A stretch of DNA of 39,733 bases from Bacteroidales bacterium. GTDB taxonomy: Bacteria; Bacteroidota; Bacteroidia; Bacteroidales; F082. Positions 1-7,230 of this stretch are shown one piece after another. The position numbers were made by a program, and so were the translations under genes. Location of the stretch: NCBI GenBank assembly GCA_024400395.1, contig JAKSMW010000018.1, positions 1-39,733 of the forward strand. Direction: 5' to 3'. Within the stretch, counting starts at the first letter, position 1. Each line of letters starts with the position of its first letter. A model generated the notes under the pieces. It was not told the DNA's origin. It saw only the letters and a list, made by a program, of their open reading frames with translations, and made no database searches.

Positions 1-55
1 CGCATTCGTCACTACCCCCTCAAAGTAGCGTGTCTACCAATTTCACCACCTGGGC
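1..55 (-). tRNA. tRNA-Leu(GAG), 5' part, cut by the window edge
   Basis: Read on the minus strand from 55 down, the sequence starts GCCCAGG (acceptor strand). A D arm with the GGTAGAC loop follows, then an anticodon arm with stem CTACT/GGTAG and loop TTGAGGG, giving anticodon GAG. The next bases (TGACGAATGCG) begin the long variable arm typical of a class II tRNA such as tRNA-Leu. The T arm and 3' acceptor strand lie outside the window. GAG reads CUU and CUC leucine codons. A good promoter lies about 70 bases upstream. Confidence 0.93.
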
Positions 56-121
56 TTTACCGTTTTTGTTCAGGAGTTTTTCAAAGAACCTTTTGTGTTT
101 ATCTCCCTTTCAAAAACGCTG

Positions 122-151
122 CAAAGGTACACATATTTTCAACATGCGCAA
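122..151 (-). promoter_or_regulatory. Promoter of tRNA-Leu
   Basis: On the minus strand TTG (149-151) is followed 19 bases later by TACCTTTG (122-129). This matches the Bacteroidetes sigma-70 pattern TTG-N19-21-TAnnTTTG. The next gene downstream is the tRNA. Confidence 0.8.
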
Positions 152-200
152 CACTTTGCAGCATTTTTTTTCAAAATATTTTCACATTTTTTATAACTCT

Positions 201-1859
201 TTAATTCTTAATAAGTTTTGTTGAAATATTTTTTTCATCACAAGTCATTTTCACCACATACACGCCAGATGCAAGACTTGTCAAAAACGTTTCAATTTCA
301 GAGTTATCATCTTGAATATCAATATTATAAACCATCTGACCAAGTTGATTGAACACTTGGACGTTTTTCTCGCCTTCCACGCCGAAATCAACGAAAATCA
401 CGCCATTTGACGGATTCGGATAGATTTTTATGAGTTCCGAAGCTTCGTTTTCGGGTTCTTTTACGTCAAGATAATTTAATGCTTTTACGTAATCCGGGAT
501 GCCATAACCATAAAAGCTGTCAGGGTTGTCTGAATAATTTCCCGATTTTCTCAGACAATCCATAATCTCTTGTGGTTTTTTTTCGGGCATAGCCTGCATG
601 AGGCAAGCTGTCATGCCGCAGATGACGGGTGAAGAATACGAAGTGCCACTGCCTCTTCCGAACCAATCGTCCACACTTCCTGTGACATAAACATTATATC
701 CGTGTCCCATCACGTCGGGTTTTATCCTTTCGTCGTATGTTGGTCCGATAGAGCTGAATGGTGCTCTGACTCCGTCAACGCCCACGGCTCCGATTGTAAA
801 AACATGTTCGGCGTCCGCCGGTGCGCCCATCCAACGCCATTCGTTTTGTTCGCTGCCTTCGTTGCCGGCGGAATTGACGACAAGAAGTCCGCGTGAGCAC
901 GCTATCTCGGCGCCGCGGGTGATCACGGCCGTTTTTCCGTCCATCTCATAATATGTGTGGTTCATCAGCGGGTTGTCGAAAGTGATATAGCTCAACGATG
1001 AATTTATTATGTCGGCGCCGATGCTGTCTAAAAGTTCCACGCCGGAGACCCAGTTGTATTCCTCGATGACGTTTTCAGTCCCCACGTCTTCCGTGCGGCA
1101 CAGGAAAAACATCGCATCCGGAGCGGTGCCGACGTAAGTGTTCTCAATCTTTCCGCCAATCAGTCCCCATACCGCAGTGCCGTGCGCGCTCTCGTTGAAA
1201 ACGCCAGTGCCGCCGTTAACGAAGTCGCGAGTGCCAAGGAGACGGCCTTCCTCGCGGGCCGCGGCAAACAGCGAGATATTGTCGGCCCCGGCGAAACCGC
1301 CATCGCATATACCTATCAAAACGCCTTCGCCGGTGTATCCGGCATCGTGAATAGCAATGCCATTGAGCTGATCAATCTGTTCAAAGGCCAAACCGTAATA
1401 CTCGGAGTCAACCGCCGTTTCGCGACTGATTACATATTCAGCGTTCGACATATTTTCAAAATAAAACTTCCCTTTTATTTCCTGCTTCAGGGAATTGTCG
1501 TAACATCCGCGCACATCCACCACGAAATCAAGCTCCTTGATGGCATCGACGACAGATGGCTCAACCGCCCTTACGGTGACGCCATTCAACCATTTTGACG
1601 GATTCAGGATTTCGGCTCCGCATCCTGCGACAGCATCGATATACGCCTGATTGACCGGGATGTCAAGCTCATCAATGGCGATGTTGAATTTCGCACGGCG
1701 ATCCAAGGCCCGCTGGCTTAGAAACTCCTCCGGACGATTAATAGAATAAGGTGTATTATTTTTGTCGGAAAACTGCACCCAGTATCTGCCTGGCGCGACC
1801 TGCGCGAAAAGTCCCGAAAGCATGGTCAGAAGCGCAAAAAGTAATAAAAATTTCTTCAT
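201..1859 (-). CDS. Secreted subtilisin-like serine protease (S8) with type IX secretion sorting domain
   Basis: This 552-residue protein starts with a signal peptide (about residues 1-19, cleavage after FAQ). The subtilase triad is visible: Asp186 in ICDGG, His226 in SAHGTAV and Ser407 in GTSYSSP. The oxyanion Asn333 lies in SAGNEG. Residues 25-120 form a propeptide-like region. Residues 475-552 form a C-terminal sorting domain (IYPNPSNG, then LGQMVY and SGVYVVKM) of the Por/T9SS type A kind. It is therefore predicted to cross the outer membrane through the type IX system and act at the cell surface or outside as an endopeptidase. The substrate cannot be told. It is divergent from trmD across a 96-bp gap that holds a promoter for each. 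Confidence 0.93.
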   Translation of the reverse strand: MKKFLLLFALLTMLSGLFAQVAPGRYWVQFSDKNNTPYSINRPEEFLSQRALDRRAKFNIAIDELDIPVNQAYIDAVAGCGAEILNPSKWLNGVTVRAVEPSVVDAIKELDFVVDVRGCYDNSLKQEIKGKFYFENMSNAEYVISRETAVDSEYYGLAFEQIDQLNGIAIHDAGYTGEGVLIGICDGGFAGADNISLFAAAREEGRLLGTRDFVNGGTGVFNESAHGTAVWGLIGGKIENTYVGTAPDAMFFLCRTEDVGTENVIEEYNWVSGVELLDSIGADIINSSLSYITFDNPLMNHTYYEMDGKTAVITRGAEIACSRGLLVVNSAGNEGSEQNEWRWMGAPADAEHVFTIGAVGVDGVRAPFSSIGPTYDERIKPDVMGHGYNVYVTGSVDDWFGRGSGTSYSSPVICGMTACLMQAMPEKKPQEIMDCLRKSGNYSDNPDSFYGYGIPDYVKALNYLDVKEPENEASELIKIYPNPSNGVIFVDFGVEGEKNVQVFNQLGQMVYNIDIQDDNSEIETFLTSLASGVYVVKMTCDEKNISTKLIKN

Positions 1860-1885
1860 TTTTTATACATTAATTAATATGGCTG

Positions 1886-1893
1886 CAAAAATA
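1886..1893 (-). promoter_or_regulatory. -7 box for the subtilase gene
   Basis: TATTTTTG on the minus strand, about 27 bases upstream of the subtilase start codon, fits TAnnTTTG. No clear TTG lies at the expected distance. Confidence 0.6.
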
Positions 1894-1916
1894 CATATTT
1901 TTTCGGAAAAAAACAC

Positions 1917-1924
1917 TAATTTTG
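1917..1924 (+). promoter_or_regulatory. -7 box for trmD
   Basis: TAATTTTG lies 32 bases upstream of the trmD ATG and fits the Bacteroidetes -7 consensus. It is back to back with the subtilase promoter. Confidence 0.65.
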
Positions 1925-1955
1925 CAGCCGGAAAAATTATATATATTCAAGCATT

Positions 1956-2645
1956 ATGCGCATCGACATTATCACCATATTTCCGGAGATGTTCAACGGC
2001 CCGTTGACCGAATCCATCGTAAAAAGAGCCATCAACAAAGGTCTCGTTGACATTCACCTTCACAATCTCCGCGACTACAGCACCGACAAGCACAGACGTG
2101 TCGATGACTATCCGTTTTCAGCCGGAGCCGGTATGGTCATGATGATTGAGCCTGTTGACAACTGCATCACGAAGCTCAAGTCGGAACGCAATTACGATGA
2201 GGTGATTTATATGAGTCCTGACGGGATACTTCTCACGCAACCTGTTGTAAATCAGCTTTCAATGAATCAAAATCTGATAATGTTATGCGGTCATTACAAA
2301 GGCATTGACGAGCGCATACGCGAACATCTCGTGACGATGGAGGTTTCCATCGGGGACTATGTTTTATCCGGGGGCGAGCTTGCCGCCGCTGTCTTGACCG
2401 ACAGCCTCGTCCGCCTGATTCCCGGCGCACTAACCGACGAGACATCCGCCTTATCCGACTCATTCCAGGACGGAATGGTCTCACCGCCGGTTTACACACG
2501 ACCCCGTGAATACAAAGGCTGGAGCGTTCCTGATGTTTTGCTTTCGGGCAACGATGCAGTGATAAATGAATGGAAATACCAGCAAGCATTGGAAAGGACG
2601 AAGACTCGCAGACCAGAAATGTATGAAATTTTGAAAAAAAATTAA
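1956..2645 (+). CDS. trmD: tRNA (guanine(37)-N1)-methyltransferase
   Basis: TrmD methylates G37 next to the anticodon with S-adenosylmethionine and so prevents +1 frameshifting. The 229-residue length is usual for the family. The N terminus [13 protein letters not shown] is typical. The trefoil-knot SAM-binding motifs are present: [12 protein letters not shown] and the [12 protein letters not shown] segment near residues 110-145. The C-terminal half carries the tRNA-binding domain ([18 protein letters not shown]). Gene rplS follows 83 bases downstream with its own promoter, an arrangement that echoes the trmD-rplS pairing common in bacteria. Confidence 0.97.
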   Translation: MRIDIITIFPEMFNGPLTESIVKRAINKGLVDIHLHNLRDYSTDKHRRVDDYPFSAGAGMVMMIEPVDNCITKLKSERNYDEVIYMSPDGILLTQPVVNQLSMNQNLIMLCGHYKGIDERIREHLVTMEVSIGDYVLSGGELAAAVLTDSLVRLIPGALTDETSALSDSFQDGMVSPPVYTRPREYKGWSVPDVLLSGNDAVINEWKYQQALERTKTRRPEMYEILKKN

Positions 2646-2673
2646 TAAATGTAATACGTATTCAAAATTTTTA

Positions 2674-2681
2674 TATATTTG
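2674..2681 (+). promoter_or_regulatory. -7 box for rplS
   Basis: TATATTTG lies 47 bases upstream of the rplS ATG, just after the trmD stop codon. It allows rplS to be transcribed independently of trmD. Confidence 0.65.
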
Positions 2682-2728
2682 CACGTTTTTTTAAAAGTCA
2701 AGAAATTAAACAAATAAATATACATACA

Positions 2729-3091
2729 ATGAAGAGTCCATTAATTCAATTTGTTGAAAATCAAGTGGAAGTGAAAGAATTTCCACAATTCAAGTCAGGT
2801 GACACCATCACGGTGACTTACAAAATTATCGAAGGAAACAAGGAGCGTTTGCAGAAATTCCAGGGTGTAGTTCTCCAGCGTTCAGGTGAAGGCAAGATTG
2901 CGACATTCACAGTGAGAAAGATTTCCAACAACGTCGGCGTTGAGAGAATTTTCCCTATCGCAGACCCAATGATTGAGAGCATCGAGATCAACAAGATCGG
3001 TTCTGTGCGCAGAGCGAGAATCTTCTACATCAGAGGTCTCCGCGGCAAGAAAGCCAGAATCAAAGAAGTCATCAAGAAGAAAGAAAATTAA
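2729..3091 (+). CDS. rplS: 50S ribosomal protein L19
   Basis: L19 is a 50S subunit protein at the 30S interface. The 120-residue length fits the family. Family motifs are present: FKSGDTITVTYKI, then KERLQKFQGVV, GVERIFPI and RRARIFYIRGLRGKKARIKE at the C terminus. The gene has its own promoter after trmD. A strong intrinsic terminator begins at the stop codon. Confidence 0.97.
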   Translation: MKSPLIQFVENQVEVKEFPQFKSGDTITVTYKIIEGNKERLQKFQGVVLQRSGEGKIATFTVRKISNNVGVERIFPIADPMIESIEINKIGSVRRARIFYIRGLRGKKARIKEVIKKKEN

Positions 3092-3117
3092 AAAAAGCGC
3101 CTTACGGCGCTTTTTTT
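3092..3117 (+). terminator. Rho-independent terminator after rplS, possibly bidirectional
   Basis: GCGCC (3097-3101), loop TTAC, GGCGC (3106-3110), then seven T (3111-3117). An A tract precedes the stem, so the same hairpin could also stop rlmB transcription, whose stop codon is 20 bases further on the minus strand. Confidence 0.9.
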
Positions 3118-3137
3118 ATAACCAACGAAACATACAA

Positions 3138-3893
3138 TCATCCGATTCTTTGCCGGACCACCTCGAATGTGACGATTCCTGTAGCCACGCTGACATTCAG
3201 CGAATCGATGTCGCCAGGCATCGGTATAACCAAATGATCATCAACGCGTTTCAGATACGCTTCGCTGATACCGTCTTCCTCCGATCCCATCATAATCGCT
3301 ATCGGTCCCGTAAGGTCAGCCTGCCATATTGTCTGCTTGCCTTTTTCAGAAAAAGCTATGACTTTCAAGCCGCTCGCCTTCAGAAAATCAATCGCATCCT
3401 TGACATTTTCAACACGGCACACATTAATTAATGAGAGAGCTCCAGCGGATGTCTTCATAGCGTCACCATTGATTAATGCCGAACCGCGGGAAGGAATCAC
3501 GATGGCATCGACACCGGCGGCGTAACAGGTTCTGGCGATAGCACCGAAATTGCGGACATCTGTGACGCGGTCGAGAATGACGACAAACGGAGTCCTCCCC
3601 TCTTCATAAACCATCGGGACCACATTTTCAATATTTTGGTAGGAAATCGGGCAGACAAACGCCACAATGCCCTGATGATTTTTCCGCGTCAGACGGTTCA
3701 GTTTCTCAACCGGCACAAATTGAACCGGCACCCCTTGCTCCTTCGCATAGCCGCAAATTGCCGAGATCTGCGGCGAACGCAGCCCGTTCTGCACAAAAAT
3801 CTTCTCAAATTCCTTACCTGATTTTATCACTTCTTCAATCGGATGAACTCCGAAAATCATGTTTGAATCTTCCTTTTTGTTTCTGTATTCCAT
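3138..3893 (-). CDS. rlmB: RlmB/TrmH-family (SpoU) RNA 2'-O-ribose methyltransferase
   Basis: The protein (251 residues) has the N-terminal substrate-binding domain beginning MIFGVHPIEEVIKSG. The SPOUT catalytic motifs follow: RDVRNFGAIARTCYAAG-like motif 1 (seen as RVTDVRNFGAIART), MMGSEEDGIS (motif 2) and IPMPGDIDSLNVSVATGI (motif 3). RlmB methylates the ribose of G2251 in 23S rRNA; other TrmH-family members act on tRNA, so the target is inferred from family resemblance. The true start may be the internal ATG at codon 12 (3860), because the family usually begins at that MIFGVHP sequence. It faces rplS tail to tail. Confidence 0.9.
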   Translation of the reverse strand: MEYRNKKEDSNMIFGVHPIEEVIKSGKEFEKIFVQNGLRSPQISAICGYAKEQGVPVQFVPVEKLNRLTRKNHQGIVAFVCPISYQNIENVVPMVYEEGRTPFVVILDRVTDVRNFGAIARTCYAAGVDAIVIPSRGSALINGDAMKTSAGALSLINVCRVENVKDAIDFLKASGLKVIAFSEKGKQTIWQADLTGPIAIMMGSEEDGISEAYLKRVDDHLVIPMPGDIDSLNVSVATGIVTFEVVRQRIG

Positions 3894-3911
3894 CGTTCAA
3901 AAATTAAAACA

Positions 3912-3919
3912 CAAAAATA
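3912..3919 (-). promoter_or_regulatory. -7 box for rlmB
   Basis: TATTTTTG on the minus strand lies 19 bases upstream of the first rlmB ATG. Confidence 0.55.
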
Positions 3920-3956
3920 TTATTTTTTTTTGTAACATTGCATTGAAAATTTGTAC

Positions 3957-3964
3957 TATATTTG
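3957..3964 (+). promoter_or_regulatory. -7 box for the double TonB_C gene
   Basis: TATATTTG lies 35 bases upstream of the ATG at 3999. It also rules out an upstream in-frame start at 3951, which would precede the transcription start. Confidence 0.6.
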
Positions 3965-3998
3965 CGAGAATTTAAAAATAATTTGTAAATACAACTTT

Positions 3999-4793
3999 AT
4001 GAAGAAATATAAAACACTGACCTTAGCGATTTTGCTGACAATCATGTCGTTATGCATGAATGTTAAATCGCAGACAATTACGCCGGAGCCCGTGTCAGGC
4101 AAGGCGTTGACAGGCAAGATCTTAAAAAGCCACATGATATATCCACAGAAAGCCCTTGACCAAAAACTCGGCGGGAAAATATCGGTTTCATTTACTGTTG
4201 ACAAAAATGGAATCGGAAAAGACTTCAAGGTGGCGGAAAGTTTCGATGAGGAATGTGCGGAAGAGGCAATCCGTTTAGTTAAGATGATTGAGTGGCATCC
4301 TGCGAGTAAAGATTCTGAACCAATTGAATATCAGATGGATTACACAGTTGATTTTTCTCCGAAATCATACGCTAAAGCTGAAATGAAGAACCCACGCACC
4401 ATGTTGCCGGTCCAGAATTACCCGACACAAAAAAGCAACAAAGTGTATGAAACAAAAGAACTGCACACTTCACCACGTTTTTATTTTTCAAATCCGCAAG
4501 CCACAATCGGAGGATATCTCCACAACGAGCTTCAATATCCCGAACAAGCGAGACAATTCGAGATTCAGGGAACTGTAAAGATGAATTTCATCATTGAAAC
4601 CGACGGCAGGGCATCGAACATCGTCATCGAAAACAGCGTCGGAGGCGGCTGCGACAACGAAGCAATCAGGCTCCTGCAAAATCTGATGTGGACTCCAGGC
4701 GTCAAAAACGACAGCCTTGTAAGGACAAGGACATCACAGGAAATCACTTTCAAGATTGGAGAAAGAAACTATTACGACGGAAACGCCTATTGA
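3999..4793 (+). CDS. Periplasmic protein with two TonB C-terminal-like domains
   Basis: I start the 264-residue protein at MKKYKTL because the promoter box lies just upstream. It has a signal peptide (about residues 1-24, ending VKSQ). Two TonB_C-like domains follow: about residues 35-110 (YPQKALDQKLGGKISVSFTV) and about 170-260 (LQYPEQARQFEIQGTVKMNF). Each has the family pattern of a pull towards YP..A, a G.V...F.V strand and an EA.RL...W.PG end. Classical TonB has an N-terminal membrane anchor and one such domain; this protein has neither the anchor nor a proline-rich spacer. It is therefore probably a periplasmic or envelope protein that borrows the fold, not the energy transducer. Function unknown. 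Confidence 0.82.
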   Translation: MKKYKTLTLAILLTIMSLCMNVKSQTITPEPVSGKALTGKILKSHMIYPQKALDQKLGGKISVSFTVDKNGIGKDFKVAESFDEECAEEAIRLVKMIEWHPASKDSEPIEYQMDYTVDFSPKSYAKAEMKNPRTMLPVQNYPTQKSNKVYETKELHTSPRFYFSNPQATIGGYLHNELQYPEQARQFEIQGTVKMNFIIETDGRASNIVIENSVGGGCDNEAIRLLQNLMWTPGVKNDSLVRTRTSQEITFKIGERNYYDGNAY

Positions 4794-4811
4794 GTAGAAA
4801 GGATTGGACAA

Positions 4812-5018
4812 AAAACTTGTGTAACTCGTGAAAATATCTTGTGTAACTCGTGTTAAAAAACTCAAAATGTCGGACAAAATAAAACTTGTGTAACTCGTGA
4901 AAATATCTTGTGTAACCTGTGTTAAAAAATTCAAAATGTCGGACAAAATAAAACTTGTGTAACTCGTGAAAATATCTTGTGTAACTCGTGTTAAAAAATT
5001 AAAAATCGAAAAAAATAA
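4812..5018. repeat. Three tandem copies of a 69-bp intergenic repeat
   Basis: Units start at 4812, 4881 and 4950. The first two are nearly identical and the third decays in its last third. Each unit contains the 15-mer CTTGTGTAACTCGTG twice, separated by AAAATAT, then TTAAAAAAnTCAAAATGTCGGACAAAAT. The block fills the gap between the double TonB_C gene and the DUF3078 gene. A related sequence occurs at 34369-34422. There are no unique spacers, so it is not a CRISPR array. The period is a multiple of three, but neither strand shows a credible gene. Confidence 0.92.
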
Positions 5019-5042
5019 TTATTAAATCAAATCACAAACAAA

Positions 5043-6005
5043 ATGAAAAAAGTATTTTTACCCTTGATTGCGCTCCTCATGACAGCGCAGATGGTTTTCG
5101 CACAGGATGCGGAAAAGAAAGAATCGCCATGGACTCACGGCGGAATGGTCGGACTCAACTTCGCCCAAAGTCATTTTGACAACTGGGCAGCCGGTGGACA
5201 AGACAACATCAACTTGCTCGGGACCGCTGTTTACAACCTTGACTACAACAAAGACAAGCACAAATGGGAGAACGACTTTGACTTCCAACTCGGTTACAAC
5301 TATTTTGATGTGAAGAAAAGACCTATCAAGACTGACGACCGCCTGTTCATCGGGTCACTCTACGGTTACAACGTTGTGAAAGACAAACTTTATGCATCAG
5401 CGAACTTCACGTTCCAGACGCAATTCGCCTCCGGCTACGATTACAAGTCGATCGATACCGCAAAAGTGTCAGAATTCATGGCGCCAGCTTACATAGCACT
5501 CGGTCTTGGTGTTGACTGGACTCCGACCAAATCAGACGCACGCGTGGTGTTTTCGATGAACGTGTCACCTTTGACAGGCCGCGTGACCATCGTGAACGAC
5601 CAGGTCTTCGCCGATGAAGGCCGCTACGGTGTCAAAGCCGCCGAATATGACGAGATTACAGGCGAACTCATAAAACACGGCGACAAGACACACTGGGAAT
5701 TCGGTGCCAAAGTAACCGCAAAGTTCAAAGCAGATGTGTTCAAGAACGTACTCTTCACCTCGAAGTTGGACGTGTTCGTCGATTACATCAACGAACTCAA
5801 CAGAAATTACTCATGTCCTTTTGACTTCGACTGGGACAACCTCCTGACACTCAAGGTCAATGACTGGCTCAACTGCAATGTTTCAGCAAGACTCGTCTAT
5901 GATGAAGACGCATTCCCGTGGAACGACGTTGACAACAAACACGCCGACGACATTCTCCAGTTCAAGGAAGTGTTCAGTTTGGGACTTTCATACACGATTC
6001 ATTAA
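5043..6005 (+). CDS. DUF3078 outer-membrane protein
   Basis: The 320-residue protein has a signal peptide (residues 1-20, ending VFAQ). A run of alternating, aromatic-rich beta strands follows, as in outer-membrane barrels. The opening WTHGGMVGLNFAQSHFDNWA, then GGQDNINLLG, is characteristic of the DUF3078 family found in Bacteroidetes. The C-terminal strand ends SLGLSYTIH. No enzymatic motif is visible and no substrate is known to me for the family. No -7 box is evident between the tandem repeat and the ATG, so transcription may start inside the repeat or upstream of it. The next gene starts 5 bases after the stop, so the two are probably co-transcribed. Confidence 0.85.
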   Translation: MKKVFLPLIALLMTAQMVFAQDAEKKESPWTHGGMVGLNFAQSHFDNWAAGGQDNINLLGTAVYNLDYNKDKHKWENDFDFQLGYNYFDVKKRPIKTDDRLFIGSLYGYNVVKDKLYASANFTFQTQFASGYDYKSIDTAKVSEFMAPAYIALGLGVDWTPTKSDARVVFSMNVSPLTGRVTIVNDQVFADEGRYGVKAAEYDEITGELIKHGDKTHWEFGAKVTAKFKADVFKNVLFTSKLDVFVDYINELNRNYSCPFDFDWDNLLTLKVNDWLNCNVSARLVYDEDAFPWNDVDNKHADDILQFKEVFSLGLSYTIH

Positions 6006-6010
6006 ATCAG

Positions 6011-6535
6011 ATGAAGAAAATAGGGTTATTATCCGACACTCACGGATGGTTTAATCCGAAAATCCTTGATTTTTTCAAGGACTGTGATGAGATATGGCAT
6101 GCCGGCGACATCGGTAACACCGAAGTCGCCGACAGGCTCTCGGCATTCAAGACGTTACGTGCCGTTTACGGCAACGTTGACGGACAGGAATTGAGACTGA
6201 TGTTTCCAAGAATCCAAATATTTACAGTTGAAGATGTGAAAGTGGTCATGACACACATCGGCGGTTATCCCGGACGATACGAGACAGGTATGACACTTTT
6301 GCTGACCAACGAGAAACCTGACATTTTCATCAGCGGCCACTCACATATATTAAAGGTGATGCGCGACACCAAACTGAATCTTCTGCATATAAACCCAGGC
6401 GCCGCCGGCAACTCCGGATTCCATAAAGTCATAACAATGATCAGATTCCAGATTGAAGGAAAAGAAATCTCAAATATGGAAGTTTACGAAATGGATAGAA
6501 AAATGGCACCAAACGATTATTTGATGCCATATTGA
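6011..6535 (+). CDS. YfcE/MJ0936-family metallophosphoesterase
   Basis: The 174-residue protein has the full calcineurin-like metal site: Asp9 and His11 (SDTHG), Asp33 (HAGDIG), Asn55 (YGNVDG), His82 (MTHIGG), and His110 and His112 (SGHSH). Short single-domain proteins of this type hydrolyse phosphodiesters in vitro with Mn or similar metals; the physiological substrate is not established. It lies 5 bases behind the DUF3078 gene. It converges with the DUF4293 gene, with only 20 bases between stop codons. Confidence 0.92.
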   Translation: MKKIGLLSDTHGWFNPKILDFFKDCDEIWHAGDIGNTEVADRLSAFKTLRAVYGNVDGQELRLMFPRIQIFTVEDVKVVMTHIGGYPGRYETGMTLLLTNEKPDIFISGHSHILKVMRDTKLNLLHINPGAAGNSGFHKVITMIRFQIEGKEISNMEVYEMDRKMAPNDYLMPY

Positions 6536-6555
6536 CTTTAACAAAATAACAAAAA

Positions 6556-7023
6556 CTATCTGATTCTATCAACAGATTTCAAAAGTTCAATGTCTTTCTT
6601 GACACCCCTGATTGCCAACAAGCTGAAAATCATACTCGCCAACGGGAAATAAATTCCAATCCGGTAAATTGCGATTTCGGCATTAATGGTTTCCTGGACG
6701 TCCGATACATAGTACAAGAACACCAAAACCACAAAGATAACGTTCAAAAGCATTTCAAGCTGACAGAGTTTCACCTGAACCTCACGTTTCTTATAAAGGA
6801 AAGATGTAATTACCGGAAGAGCCGTCATCAAAACAGCCAACACAGCCAACGGCCATGTGTATGCACTGCTGAAATACGTTGCATCAAATTGATTATCAAC
6901 ACCTAAAACAGACAGATTCATCATCACGTCACCATAATCAAAAGATGCAAGATTGAAAGCAAAAAGAAGACCGCCTAAAATTGCGGACAAAAACATGTAA
7001 AGCGTCTGGATTCTCTGAATCAT
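6556..7023 (-). CDS. DUF4293 four-helix membrane protein
   Basis: I start at MIQRIQTLYM (155 residues), the usual N terminus of this family. An upstream in-frame ATG at 7116 would precede the -7 box at 7059-7066. Four hydrophobic segments are visible (about residues 7-27, 49-70, 82-103 and 113-135). A charged tail GVKKDIELLKSVDRIR follows, which is conserved in DUF4293. Function unknown. Location next to rho is common for this family in Bacteroidetes (from memory). Confidence 0.85.
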   Translation of the reverse strand: MIQRIQTLYMFLSAILGGLLFAFNLASFDYGDVMMNLSVLGVDNQFDATYFSSAYTWPLAVLAVLMTALPVITSFLYKKREVQVKLCQLEMLLNVIFVVLVFLYYVSDVQETINAEIAIYRIGIYFPLASMIFSLLAIRGVKKDIELLKSVDRIR

Positions 7024-7058
7024 TTTTCTGAAATTTAAGACCGTAAATAAAATTTTTG

Positions 7059-7066
7059 CAAAAATA
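7059..7066 (-). promoter_or_regulatory. -7 box for the DUF4293 gene
   Basis: TATTTTTG on the minus strand, 36 bases upstream of the chosen ATG. Confidence 0.6.
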
Positions 7067-7099
7067 AAACTTTTTTTATTCACGTTTGAAAAAATATTG

Positions 7100-7107
7100 T
7101 ATTTTTG
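7100..7107 (+). promoter_or_regulatory. -7 box for rho
   Basis: TATTTTTG followed by C, back to back with the DUF4293 promoter. It places the rho transcript start near 7114 and so predicts a leader of about 115 nt. Confidence 0.6.
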
Positions 7108-7114
7108 CACCGTC

Positions 7115-7230
7115 AAATGAACAAAGGCAATTTTGTGGTTGTTCGACTGAGTGGTAACAATTCTGTTCCGCGATAAAATTTCAAGTTAATTCCCAACGCA
7201 AAAAAAAATTCAAAAGGAAAAACAAACTGT
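7115..7230 (+). promoter_or_regulatory. Long rho 5' leader with two hairpins
   Basis: The predicted leader is about 115 nt, long for this window, where leaders are mostly 15-50 nt. It can form GAACAA (7119-7124) with TTGTTC (7139-7144), and a hairpin at 7151-7171 (GTGG, bulged T, AACA, loop ATTC, TGTT, CCGC). An A-rich stretch precedes the ATG. Rho autoregulation through leader attenuation is known in E. coli; a role here is inference. Confidence 0.4.

Noticed and set aside
4734-4946. Minus-strand reading frame through the 69-bp repeat, with a repeated 23-residue peptide
   Set aside because: The repeat follows only from the DNA unit being a multiple of three. There is no promoter, the frame overlaps the end of a real gene, and the composition is not protein-like.
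4812-5018. CRISPR array
   Set aside because: Units are contiguous and almost identical throughout. There are no variable spacers and no cas genes.
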